The notes under the pieces: model-generated | Databases searched by the model: none | Told to the model about the DNA's origin: nothing | Seen by the model: only the letters and a program-made list of their open reading frames with translations | Shown: piece by piece, positions 7,722 to 15,611 of the stretch | Layout of the letters: every line of letters begins with the position of its first letter | How positions within the stretch are numbered: the first letter of the stretch is position 1 | NCBI GenBank assembly: GCA_024694125.1 | Contig: JAILKE010000068.1 | Location: 1 to 35,774 of the forward strand | Source of the DNA: Bacteroidales bacterium | Lineage (GTDB): Bacteria > Bacteroidota > Bacteroidia > Bacteroidales > UBA3663 | Direction: 5' to 3' | DNA length: 35,774 nucleotides | Position numbers and translations under genes: made by a program

Positions 7722-10253
7722 TTATAGAGATACCTTGACTCGCATCACAGTAAATGACATAGGTGCGAAGGTATAGTCAAATCGCTTGCCGAACTTGCCG
7801 TACAGGGTCGAGACTGGAGCCAGTTTGGTCGGTTGTTCGAAAGTATTCTCTTCGGTAGCACGACCGCTCAGGGAGATGACCTGTCCTGTAGGCAAGGCGC
7901 CACGTACTCCCGAGATGTCGAATGAACGGCTATAGGGTTGATCCGTCGCATTGACGACCTTGATGACCAACTCTCCTGCTGCCTCATCATAACCAGCTTG
8001 GCAGAAGTGACGGGTTGGTTGTACAGGACGGGCCACCGTCATCTCCTTACCATCCACGAAGAGAGTGACCGATGCAGGAGTAACAACCAGACGCACATCA
8101 TACCAACGATCTGTATCGACCGACTGAGGCGCACGACGACCGAGCACATCATTGACCCGCCCACGGAACATAGGTTGAATGGCTGTGGTATGATTGTTCC
8201 ATCCACCCACATTGGCACCCAAACCATTTTGGCCCTTTGGATCCAGACCACAATAGACAAAGAATCCCTCGGCGCCACTCAACTTGCGCGCCTTCAGTTG
8301 GAGCGTATAGTTATCGCTGCTGAAGTCTGGCAACATTGCCATAGTGAGATGCTCGTCAGAGGTCTGTCGAATCACGTCACCCTCTGTAGTCCACTGACCC
8401 TTGAGCGACTTGAGTTGGTCAACCGACACCTGGCGGACTTTGCCATCAGCAGTAGTCAGTCGTATATCCTTGTACTCACATTGCGTAGCATAACTACCCA
8501 ATCCGATGCTACCTGGAGCAAAAGGCTTAGCCTCGTCGGCCGTCGTTGTCTCACTTACGAATACATTGTAAGTAGGCCGATGCTGGGCCGACATCTGCTG
8601 CACGTAGTACGATGCACGTCCATAAACCTCCGAACTGTTGATGTGAATGAGGTTGCAAGGCCAATCACGGCGGTTCTCATTCTCAAAGAGAGGTGCATAA
8701 CTGGTCATCTTGACCACATCGCTATTGCGTTCCATACCCATGATGAAAGCTGCCTCACTCAGGGCTGCCAACAGATTGCCAGCGCCTACACCACCATTGC
8801 AAGCATACTCACCCACATAAATATCATGTGTACGAGGAGCTTCATCAAAAAGATGATTATTGGCAAAGAAAAAGTCTGGATTGCGGTACCAATGAGGATC
8901 TACCATATATTCGCCCGGCACCTGTTGCAACAACGGATCGGTATGTCCCAGCGTATTGATGAAGGTGAGATTGGGGTACTCAGCCTTGAGACGCTTGAAG
9001 ATATAGTTGAAGTGAGTCACATATTCAGGTCCTACGTTCTCGTTACCTATCTCTACATATTTGAGCGGGAACGGCTTGGGATGTCCTGCATCGGCACGTC
9101 GTTTTGCCCAATAGTTGGTCGCAGGATCAGCCAGGGCATAGTCAATAGCATCACGGAAGTCCTGTATCACACTATCCAATTCTGCTTCGCTGCTGACGAA
9201 ATCTCCATTACGCACGGAGCAAGACATACCGGCATTATTGACGAACATACCATCCATACCCAGATCTTCGCAGAACTGCAGGAATTCATGGTATCCCATT
9301 CCCCAAGTAGCACGATACCCCCACAGGTCCCACTCGCCACGACGGGTCATCGGGTCTCCCAGGGTCTCTTTCCACTTGACACGGTTCTCGTAAGTGGCAC
9401 CCTCGACGATACAGCCTCCTGGCCAACGCATGAACTTAGGTTTCAAGTCAACAATCATCTGAGCCACATCTGCTCGCTGGCCATTCTTGCGGCCCTTGAA
9501 AGTAGCCTGCGGGAAGAGCGATACATAATCAACCAGCACGGTACCCTGTTGGTCAAATTCAAGAGACAAAGCGCCCTTGGCTGCTGAACCTTGAGACGCA
9601 AGGGTAGCTGTCAGTTCTGTCCAATCACCTAAAGGACGTGCCGCGAACGATGTTGTAGCCAACGTAGCCTTGGTTTCCGTATCCGTCAGACGTACCGTAA
9701 TCGTACCCTTGTAATTACTGCTTCGCACATAGAACCGGAGGTCGTACTTATCTCCCTCTTTCAGTCCCATTCCCCAATAACCTGTATTGGTCAATACGGC
9801 CTTGCCTCCCTGCTGCATCTTCTTGATGCTGAGTTGCATGGCATTGGGGGTATTGGGGTGCAATGGTTTTGAAGCCTCAATGACCTTACTTGCCACACTG
9901 CAGCCTTCGCCGCTCACCTGCCAGCCGGTCATTTTCTTTTGTTCCATATCCCATGGGATATTCCATTTACGATTGTTTCGATGTTCATAGTTCATGGCAT
10001 CTGGGGCATAGGCTCGGCCCTTGCGCCAGGTCATACCCGAAGGCAGCACATGCTCTTCGAAACCTCGGTTCTGCACCAGTTCAGCATACAAGCCACCATC
10101 GCCGGCATGACTGATTTCTTCGAAGAATATGCCATAAAGGTTTTCCGATACCTGGGCTCCCTTCTGGCTCATGTCAATACGGATAGGATTCGTCTGTGCC
10201 GTGGCTGTCAGAGCCGTGGCAGACAGGAGAATTGAAATGAAAGTGTTGTTCAT
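7722..10253 (-). CDS. Alpha-L-arabinofuranosidase (GH51)
   Basis: This 843-residue secreted protein has a signal peptide of about 20 residues (ending TATAQ) and the GH51 start LYGIFFEEISHAGDGGLYAE. A CBM4_9-like beta-sandwich insert lies at about residues 105-250. The TIM barrel (about 260-570) carries acid/base Glu405 in VEIGNEN and nucleophile Glu482 in YVGEYACNGG. A long C-terminal region with a concanavalin-like insert and the final beta-sandwich follows. This is the long, plant-like GH51 architecture. It removes terminal arabinofuranose from arabinan or arabinogalactan. It is the first gene of the GH51-GH53-esterase operon and has a -7 box at 10376-10383 and paired palindromes at 10418-10446. 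A long antisense ORF over it is a codon-usage shadow. Confidence 0.92.
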   Translation of the reverse strand: MNNTFISILLSATALTATAQTNPIRIDMSQKGAQVSENLYGIFFEEISHAGDGGLYAELVQNRGFEEHVLPSGMTWRKGRAYAPDAMNYEHRNNRKWNIPWDMEQKKMTGWQVSGEGCSVASKVIEASKPLHPNTPNAMQLSIKKMQQGGKAVLTNTGYWGMGLKEGDKYDLRFYVRSSNYKGTITVRLTDTETKATLATTSFAARPLGDWTELTATLASQGSAAKGALSLEFDQQGTVLVDYVSLFPQATFKGRKNGQRADVAQMIVDLKPKFMRWPGGCIVEGATYENRVKWKETLGDPMTRRGEWDLWGYRATWGMGYHEFLQFCEDLGMDGMFVNNAGMSCSVRNGDFVSSEAELDSVIQDFRDAIDYALADPATNYWAKRRADAGHPKPFPLKYVEIGNENVGPEYVTHFNYIFKRLKAEYPNLTFINTLGHTDPLLQQVPGEYMVDPHWYRNPDFFFANNHLFDEAPRTHDIYVGEYACNGGVGAGNLLAALSEAAFIMGMERNSDVVKMTSYAPLFENENRRDWPCNLIHINSSEVYGRASYYVQQMSAQHRPTYNVFVSETTTADEAKPFAPGSIGLGSYATQCEYKDIRLTTADGKVRQVSVDQLKSLKGQWTTEGDVIRQTSDEHLTMAMLPDFSSDNYTLQLKARKLSGAEGFFVYCGLDPKGQNGLGANVGGWNNHTTAIQPMFRGRVNDVLGRRAPQSVDTDRWYDVRLVVTPASVTLFVDGKEMTVARPVQPTRHFCQAGYDEAAGELVIKVVNATDQPYSRSFDISGVRGALPTGQVISLSGRATEENTFEQPTKLAPVSTLYGKFGKRFDYTFAPMSFTVMRVKVSL

Positions 10254-10375
10254 CGCATTTGTTATTTAACTCAATGTAGTTTTTGGGTAGCAAACCCGAT
10301 TATACTTAGTTCCGACGAAAGGGAGGATCTATTGCACGGCAGACATACTCCCTCCTTCGCACAGAACTTCGGCTG

Positions 10376-10383
10376 CAAAGATA
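10376..10383 (-). promoter_or_regulatory. -7 box of the GH51-GH53-esterase operon
   Basis: The minus strand reads TATCTTTG, a perfect match to the Bacteroidetes consensus. The GH51 start is about 120 bases downstream. No textbook -33 TTTG lies at 19-21 bases, which would fit a promoter that needs an activator. Confidence 0.65.
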
Positions 10384-10417
10384 CATAAAGAGGCCGATAT
10401 CCGCATGAACTATTTGC

Positions 10418-10446
10418 ACAAATATTTGTACAAATGTAACATTTGT
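10418..10446 (-). promoter_or_regulatory. Two adjacent palindromes, candidate operator for the GH51 operon
   Basis: ACAAATATTTGT (10418-10429) is a perfect 12-bp palindrome. Directly after it, ACAAATGTAACATTTGT (10430-10446) is a perfect palindrome around one central base. Both share the ACAAAT half site. The pair lies 35-63 bases upstream of the -7 box on the minus strand, a normal position for an activator. No binding protein can be assigned from sequence. Confidence 0.5.
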
Positions 10447-10461
10447 GACTATCCAAGCACT

Positions 10462-10504
10462 ATTTTTCAATATCTATACCCACCGAAGGCTAATATTGAA
10501 AAAT
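10462..10504. repeat. 12-bp perfect inverted repeat
   Basis: ATTTTTCAATAT (10462-10473) and ATATTGAAAAAT (10493-10504) are exact inverted arms with a 19-base loop. It could be a second protein-binding site or a weak AT-rich hairpin. Confidence 0.5.
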
Positions 10505-10569
10505 TTACAATATCATGTATCAACATCAGGCACGATTGCACATCTAAGTGCACGCCACATAAGACAAGA

Positions 10570-10602
10570 ATATCCCACGGGATCCTATTGTCCGCGGGAT
10601 AT
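10570..10602 (-). terminator. Hairpin after the single-domain hydrolase
   Basis: ATATCCCACGG (10570-10580) pairs with CCGCGGGATAT (10592-10602), 10 of 11 positions, with an 11-base loop. It starts about 30 bases past the stop at 10633. On the minus strand TCTTGTCTTATG follows, only moderately T-rich. Confidence 0.5.
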
Positions 10603-10632
10603 AGTCTATCGTTGTCACAACAACAATCCGAA

Positions 10633-11439
10633 TCAATGTCGGTCGAGCAAGAACTCCCGTACATACTGATTGGACAATACTCTTTCATTGGGCTTGAAGC
10701 CATGACCAGCCTTGTCAATGACGTGAAGTTTGGCATCACCATAAGTCTGCTCAGCACGTTGCGAATAACTGATGGGGACCACCCTGTCATCCGAACCATG
10801 CACGATGAGGACAGGACGCTTGTATTGTCCAATGGTTCCATATACATCAAGCGTACGCAACTCGGTGAAGAACCTACGTCCCATAGGAACATTCCACAAG
10901 CGAGTCGTATCTGGAATCTGTTCCACCTTAGGATAACGGGCGGTCCAGTTGTCCGGAATGCATAGCGCAGGATAAATGAGCACCAGGCGGCTGATTTGAT
11001 CGGGCACCCGAGCTGCCGCGAGCGCCGATACCAGACCTCCTTGGCTCTCTCCTATCAGGACGATACGCGATGGGTCCACATCTGTCTGATTCTGGAAGTA
11101 TTGTACAATATGCAGCAATGCATTGACCTCGTCCAATATCGACATCTCCATCGTATTGTTGTCGCTCTTGCTACGGACGGAGCCGCAAGGAAAATCGAAA
11201 CTATACACGCTGTATCCCAACTCGTTGAGCGTGGCGAAGTAATCTCGGCCGAAGTGATGCGAGCCATTAAATCCGTGACTGATGATAGCGACTCCGTGCT
11301 TGGCCTCGACCGATTTGGCAGGACTGATTATGCCATAGATGCCCTTTCCGTTCGTGGTCGGAATAATGAGTTCGCTCTCCTGCGCCATGAGGGGCATAGC
11401 CATCACAAGGGCAAGAATGAATGACGATAAGAATTTCAT
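10633..11439 (-). CDS. Secreted alpha/beta hydrolase, probable esterase
   Basis: This 268-residue protein has a signal peptide (about 1-19, ending LMAQ) and one alpha/beta-hydrolase domain. ISHGFNGSHH forms the oxyanion region, GESQGG carries the nucleophile serine, GSDDRVVP the acid and KAGHGF the histidine. FDFPCGSVRSKSDNNTMEMS matches the corresponding stretch of domain 2 in the two-domain esterase at 4925-6571, so the two are paralogues. Similar Bacteroidetes proteins include feruloyl and acetyl esterases. It is separated from the GH51 operon by a hairpin and has its own upstream repeats and -7 candidate, so it is probably an independent unit of the same locus. Confidence 0.8.
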   Translation of the reverse strand: MKFLSSFILALVMAMPLMAQESELIIPTTNGKGIYGIISPAKSVEAKHGVAIISHGFNGSHHFGRDYFATLNELGYSVYSFDFPCGSVRSKSDNNTMEMSILDEVNALLHIVQYFQNQTDVDPSRIVLIGESQGGLVSALAAARVPDQISRLVLIYPALCIPDNWTARYPKVEQIPDTTRLWNVPMGRRFFTELRTLDVYGTIGQYKRPVLIVHGSDDRVVPISYSQRAEQTYGDAKLHVIDKAGHGFKPNERVLSNQYVREFLLDRH

Positions 11440-11503
11440 AATACGTTAATAAAGTAATTTATGGTGTTTATAGATATTTTTAAAGACGACCAACCTATTA
11501 GAA

Positions 11504-11533
11504 AGGTATTACAAAGGTATTATAAGGGTATTA
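11504..11533. repeat. Three direct repeats at 11-bp spacing
   Basis: AGGTATTA (11504-11511), AGGTATTA (11515-11522) and GGGTATTA (11526-11533) recur with an exact 11-base period, about one helical turn. An inverted copy, TAATACCC, occurs at 11648-11655. The array lies 65-94 bases upstream of the hydrolase start at 11439 and overlaps a TACCTTTG -7-like sequence on the minus strand (11512-11519). Confidence 0.6.
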
Positions 11534-11687
11534 CTGACGGCGCTCAATCAGAATTGGTCCAAAACAAGGATATAGAAACGGCATAAAAACGAAAACGTTA
11601 ACCAAAACGAAAAAGCAAAAAACGAAGATGAAACCGTCCAAACAAAGTAATACCCGAACTATTGCAACCGAATGCCTATAGCATGTA

Positions 11688-12494
11688 TCATTGACCCTGA
11701 ACTCCAACGCTGAAAGGATGCAACTGTTCGCCCATCACATCATGCAACGTAGCATAGGCGGCATCTCCAGTACAATGGCTGGTGAGGAACTGGGTATCGG
11801 GATAGCGCGATTGAAGCCGTTCGGCCAATGCCCGTAACTGAGCCGGAGTCTCGTACGTGACACCAAGGTGGGCATCGAGCAAATGCAATCCGCCCAACAC
11901 CTTACGTACTGGCCATGAACAAGCATCGAGGATATTCTCCACCCCACTATGAGCACATCCACTGAAGAGGAATCCCTCGCAACACAGGGCCAACTCATGG
12001 CGGAAGGTATCAGGTACATAGTCATCGCCCACACGGAGGTAGAGGTTCCGATTTCCCATTGGCACAGGGTGCTGCCTACCTATATTGGCTATGACCAATA
12101 TGTCATCATCCACTACCTGGGTCGTTTCGATGACCAACAGGCGGTCTCTCATCTCCTCTATAGGCCAATGCGGCGTGATGCTATGCAATTCCCCTCGCTT
12201 GGAGTAGAACTGGCCGGACAATGCCTGAGCGGACACGATGATTCGGGCATGGTCATTGACCTGTAGAAACGAAGACAAACCACCTGCATGATCGGCATGT
12301 CCGTGTGAAAGGAAGACATAATCGACCGTCTGGAGGTCTATACCCAACCGTTGGGCATTGTGCACCACAAGGTCCGACGCACCTGTATCGAGCAAGATGC
12401 GATGACGTGAGGTCTCGAGCAATACAGACAATCCATGTTCTGTCGGGAGGGCAGGATCATTCGATCGATTATCGACCAATACGGTATATCTCAT
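11688..12494 (-). CDS. Metallo-beta-lactamase-fold hydrolase
   Basis: This 268-residue protein has the metal-binding signature SHGHADHAGG near residues 63-72. DTGASD and a later SGCAHSG supply further metal ligands, and the C-terminal TSHCTGD carries the last histidine. The start MRYTVLVDNRS and overall pattern resemble the family annotated as 7,8-dihydropterin-6-methyl-4-(beta-D-ribofuranosyl)-aminobenzene-5'-phosphate synthase, whose physiological role in bacteria is unclear. There is no signal peptide, so it is cytoplasmic. It follows the acyl-ACP thioesterase gene by 67 bases that contain degenerate repeats, and probably shares its transcript. Confidence 0.8.
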   Translation of the reverse strand: MRYTVLVDNRSNDPALPTEHGLSVLLETSRHRILLDTGASDLVVHNAQRLGIDLQTVDYVFLSHGHADHAGGLSSFLQVNDHARIIVSAQALSGQFYSKRGELHSITPHWPIEEMRDRLLVIETTQVVDDDILVIANIGRQHPVPMGNRNLYLRVGDDYVPDTFRHELALCCEGFLFSGCAHSGVENILDACSWPVRKVLGGLHLLDAHLGVTYETPAQLRALAERLQSRYPDTQFLTSHCTGDAAYATLHDVMGEQLHPFSVGVQGQ

Positions 12495-12495
12495 T

Positions 12496-12555
12496 ATGAG
12501 GTTGTAAAGTTGTAAGGTTAAGAGGTTATATCGTTCTGAGGCTGTGAGGTCTTGA
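12496..12555. repeat. Degenerate short tandem repeat (GGTTGTAA type)
   Basis: Between the MBL and acyl-ACP thioesterase genes the sequence repeats GAGGTTGTAA, AGTTGTAAGG, TTAAGAGGTT and GAGGCTGTGAGG. This is an imperfect run with a period of about 9-10 bases. Similar low-complexity spacers are seen elsewhere in the window (26111-26223, 27644-27725). Confidence 0.5.
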
Positions 12556-12561
12556 ACCCCA

Positions 12562-13263
12562 TCAACAGAACTCCATCAAGGCGCTCTGCTCCTCTCCTAT
12601 AGACAACACTACTACGATGCTGCCTTCAGACTCATAGAGGGTCGGAACAAGCAAATCGCCCAACTTGGCTGGCACACGGTACTCTACGCGCATACGGTGC
12701 ACGGTAAATGACTCGGGCAGCAGTTCCATTGCCATACGGATATAGTTGGCATTGTTCAGATGGCGATTGTAGTCAATGTCTGCCCGCAAGACTCGGACAG
12801 GCTCCAGTACACGTCCCTCGAACTTGGGCACGAAGACGCGACGGTCCAGGTATTCCATATCAAGTTTCGGGTCAAGTTGCATCGCCTGCAGGGTAGCTGC
12901 ATCGATACGTTTCAATCTGCCGGAATATTTATCGACAAAAGCACCCATACTCCATGTCCGATAGCACACTTTCCCCTCGGCATCATAGATGAAGGTATTG
13001 CGGAACCCGAACATCGGCTTCATCTCATACACAGACGTCATGACGGTAAGTTGCTCCCTATAATCGGGCACCCTCACCACATCGACCTGACGGGTAGCAA
13101 GCAGTTGAGCCATATGCTCACGTGTAAAGTATTCCTTGACTTCCGGTTCACTATCGAGCCACATCTCCGAACAATCCTGCATCATCTGCAGAGCAGAATA
13201 CAGTTTCAATTTACCTTCACTATCGGAGCAACTGGTCGTCACCTGATAATTTAAGCTATACAT
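12562..13263 (-). CDS. Acyl-ACP thioesterase
   Basis: This 233-residue protein is a double-hotdog acyl-ACP thioesterase. The second hotdog contains DIDYNRHLNNANY, whose Asn and His form the catalytic NxHxxN motif of this family, and RVEYRVPAKLGD. The first hotdog includes SALQMMQDCSEMW. It releases fatty acids from acyl-carrier protein in the cytoplasm. A longer frame begins at 13302, but the TATCTTTG -7 box at 13290-13297 falls inside its first codons. The ATG at 13263 is therefore the likely start, giving a leader of about 20 bases. The MBL-fold gene lies downstream. Confidence 0.88.
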   Translation of the reverse strand: MYSLNYQVTTSCSDSEGKLKLYSALQMMQDCSEMWLDSEPEVKEYFTREHMAQLLATRQVDVVRVPDYREQLTVMTSVYEMKPMFGFRNTFIYDAEGKVCYRTWSMGAFVDKYSGRLKRIDAATLQAMQLDPKLDMEYLDRRVFVPKFEGRVLEPVRVLRADIDYNRHLNNANYIRMAMELLPESFTVHRMRVEYRVPAKLGDLLVPTLYESEGSIVVVLSIGEEQSALMEFC

Positions 13264-13289
13264 CCTAATATTATTTTTCAATGGAGTGA

Positions 13290-13297
13290 CAAAGATA
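13290..13297 (-). promoter_or_regulatory. -7 box of the acyl-ACP thioesterase gene
   Basis: The minus strand reads TATCTTTG. Its position inside the longest open frame decides the start codon in favour of 13263. Confidence 0.65.
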
Positions 13298-13395
13298 CTC
13301 ATTTTCTCAATCCATTGAACTAAAATCAGGCGCTAATCGACCTATTTTGCCCCAAATACTCGCCTTGATATGGGTTACGGATGACAAACTGAGGC

Positions 13396-14412
13396 TTAGA
13401 ACTGTACCAGTTTGCGGAAAACCTGACCAGGATTGGCCGCCCATTGTTCGAGTGCAGATTGAGCATCTTCGGGACGTACTATGTCGGAAATGAACCGTTC
13501 GATAGGCAACTGACGGCTATTGAGCATACTCATCACAGCTCGGAAATCGTTGGGCATAGCATTGCGCGAACCACGGATGTCGAGTTCCTTCTGGACGAAG
13601 TATTTCGTCTGGAACGATACCTCCAACTGGCTATACCCGATGCACACCACTCGTCCCGTGAAGCCCACAGCAGCTATGGCCGACTGATAGGTGGCAGGCG
13701 AACCTACCGCCTCGATCACGCAATCTGCTCCTCGGCTATCGGTTATCTCATTGATGCGCTCTATGAGCGACTCCTTCTGCGAATTGATGCCGTAAGCAGC
13801 ACCACATTGGCGTGCCAGTTCGATTTTTTCGTCCGATATATCACAAGCCACCACCGTAGCTCCTCGTTGTACCGAGCGCAATACGGCACCCAATCCGACC
13901 ATACCGCAACCGAACACCAGCACGGTATCTATGTCCGATACCTGACCACGATCCACGGCATGGAACCCTACCGAAAGTGGTTCAATCAGGGCACAATCTC
14001 GTACCGAGACACCCTTGACAGGAATAATCTTTTGCCACGGGAGGGAGATGAGTTCACGCATAGCTCCATCTCGTTGTACTCCGAGAGTCTCGTTGTTCTG
14101 GCAGGCATTGACGCGACCATTGCGGCACGATGCACAATGTCCACAATTCGTATAGGGATTGACCGTCACTACCTGACCTACCTGCAGTTCTTCGGGGCAA
14201 CCCTCCCCCACGGCTTCGATTACTGCTCCTATCTCGTGACCCGGTATGACCTGTGCCTTGGCCATGGCATTACGTCCCAGGAAGGTATTCAGGTCACTAC
14301 CGCAGAATCCTACATACTTCAGTCGGAGCAAAACCTCTCCGGGTTGTGCGGTCGGTGTAGGGAGTTGTACTACCTGAATATGCTTCAGGTCGGTGATTTG
14401 TAAAGCTTTCAT
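13396..14412 (-). CDS. Zinc-dependent sugar/polyol dehydrogenase
   Basis: This 338-residue medium-chain dehydrogenase has catalytic zinc ligands Cys37 (GFCGSD), His59-Glu60 (PGHE) and Glu144 (IEPLSVG). The structural zinc ligands are Cys90, Cys93, Cys96 and Cys104, and the Rossmann motif GCGMVGLG lies at 168-175. GSRNAMPNDF near residue 285 resembles the E. coli L-galactonate dehydrogenase (LgoD) type. It is the last gene of a minus-strand set with the FucP-like permease and the amidohydrolase. Oxidation of L-fucose, L-galactose or a related acid is therefore the best guess. NAD(P) specificity cannot be read reliably. The class is firm; the substrate is inferred from neighbours. Confidence 0.85.
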   Translation of the reverse strand: MKALQITDLKHIQVVQLPTPTAQPGEVLLRLKYVGFCGSDLNTFLGRNAMAKAQVIPGHEIGAVIEAVGEGCPEELQVGQVVTVNPYTNCGHCASCRNGRVNACQNNETLGVQRDGAMRELISLPWQKIIPVKGVSVRDCALIEPLSVGFHAVDRGQVSDIDTVLVFGCGMVGLGAVLRSVQRGATVVACDISDEKIELARQCGAAYGINSQKESLIERINEITDSRGADCVIEAVGSPATYQSAIAAVGFTGRVVCIGYSQLEVSFQTKYFVQKELDIRGSRNAMPNDFRAVMSMLNSRQLPIERFISDIVRPEDAQSALEQWAANPGQVFRKLVQF

Positions 14413-14479
14413 AATATTAAATTGATAGTAAATAAATGTGCGAAATAAAGAAGAATGGCGCGAACGTACGAAATTTGGA

Positions 14480-15430
14480 CTATTCGCTCATGTTTTTAAC
14501 GTATGGCAAATCGGGCAATCGACCGAAACCATACAACCTTTGGGCGTTACCTCCCAGGAAAGCCTGGACTTCTGCATCGGTCAGCAATCCGGACTTGTCT
14601 CTGTCCAGGAAGTCATAGCTCATCCTGTACGTAATCGCCGTAATGGTACGCGGATAGTCCGATCCCCACATCAGTTTCTCGATACCTACCGCATCAGCTG
14701 CCTCGCGGATAGCTCGGACCGCACTCGGGTAGGGATAAAACTCCGAATGGAACAGCCAGGTGATTCCTCCACTCTCCACATAGACATTGGGCGCCTGGGC
14801 GAGCCGTATCTGCTCCATCCATCCCGGTTGTGTCACCATGCCGAAGTGTCCGATGACGACCCTCAGCCTGGGACATTCCTGTATTACCTCGCGCATCTGC
14901 GCCACATGGTAGTCTCCATCATACAGACAGATGGAAAGGAAGGCCTGACGCGACTCGAGCAACTTATAGACCTCCATCATATCTGGGTCATTGAGTTGCC
15001 GTTCACTACCGGGAGCAAATGACCTATGTCCTGCCAACGATATGCCCTTAAAACCTTGGTCCAGCAGTTGACGGGTTTGTTCGACGGGAGTTCCCAGACC
15101 CAATCGCATTATCTCCGACACCCTCAGCTCGGGCATTCCATAACAGAAAAAACGCTCGGGATAGCGACGCTGAACTTCGGCAAGATAATCGTTTTGCAAT
15201 CCATCGATTATTTCCTGCACAATGACGGCTCCGCCCACCTGGGCATAATCCATATTGCTCAAGAAAACCTCGGCCGTATTGCGACCATCTATCATGAAGG
15301 GTGGCAACATCTGCACCTCCTGACCGAAGAACTCCGACCGGCTGCCATTCTCCCTGTTGGTACGGATGGGTTGGCCATCGACCACAGTATCCTGTTGTAA
15401 CCACAAATGTGCGTGAGCATCAAGTATCAT
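14480..15430 (-). CDS. Amidohydrolase-family protein, candidate sugar lactonase
   Basis: This 316-residue protein starts MILDAHAHLW, giving the metal-binding HxH (His6, His8) at the end of the first barrel strand. It ends with WGSDYPR, whose Asp is the last metal ligand or catalytic residue. VIGHFGM supplies a further His. This is the amidohydrolase_2 fold, which includes L-fuconolactone and L-rhamnono-lactone hydrolases. The position between the FucP-like permease and the dehydrogenase supports a lactonase role. The longer frame to 15499 is rejected because the HxH motif would be displaced and because its codons run into a tandem repeat. Confidence 0.8.
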   Translation of the reverse strand: MILDAHAHLWLQQDTVVDGQPIRTNRENGSRSEFFGQEVQMLPPFMIDGRNTAEVFLSNMDYAQVGGAVIVQEIIDGLQNDYLAEVQRRYPERFFCYGMPELRVSEIMRLGLGTPVEQTRQLLDQGFKGISLAGHRSFAPGSERQLNDPDMMEVYKLLESRQAFLSICLYDGDYHVAQMREVIQECPRLRVVIGHFGMVTQPGWMEQIRLAQAPNVYVESGGITWLFHSEFYPYPSAVRAIREAADAVGIEKLMWGSDYPRTITAITYRMSYDFLDRDKSGLLTDAEVQAFLGGNAQRLYGFGRLPDLPYVKNMSE

Positions 15431-15465
15431 ATAAACTAAGGGTAATGAAGGGGTAAATAAAGGGA

Positions 15466-15509
15466 AGCGTAAGACAAGAGTAAGTGGAGCGTAAGACAAG
15501 AGTAAGTGA
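15466..15509. repeat. 22-bp tandem duplication
   Basis: The units 15466-15487 and 15488-15509 both begin AGCGTAAGACAAGAG and differ only at the last base. They lie in the 181-base gap between the permease and amidohydrolase genes, just upstream of the amidohydrolase start. Upstream-type sequence GGTAATGAAGGGGTAAATAAAGGG follows in fragments with similar purine-rich character. Confidence 0.75.
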
Positions 15510-15611
15510 TTTTACTATCGAAGGATAACCGATTGTCGGTTCTTACCTATCTCCTGAAATGCACTTAATAATTACTCGTACGGACTTCCAGTATTAGATG
15601 ATCAAATGCGG

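Larger units (their letters stand above)
10254..10632. other. Regulatory intergenic region upstream of GH51
   Basis: This 379-base region holds, from GH51 outward, the leader, the -7 box (10376-10383), two adjacent palindromes (10418-10446), a 12-bp inverted repeat (10462-10504) and the hairpin at 10570-10602 after the upstream hydrolase. No real coding frame is seen in it. Confidence 0.7.

Noticed and set aside
7938-9587. A 549-codon open frame on the plus strand
   Set aside because: It is exactly antisense to the GH51 gene, whose family motifs and catalytic residues are clear. The antisense protein has no recognisable domain and is rich in Ile, His, Ser and Thr as expected from reverse-complemented codon bias.
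13264-13302. Thirteen extra N-terminal codons for the acyl-ACP thioesterase
   Set aside because: The promoter -7 box TATCTTTG lies within these codons, so the transcript would start downstream of the longer start.
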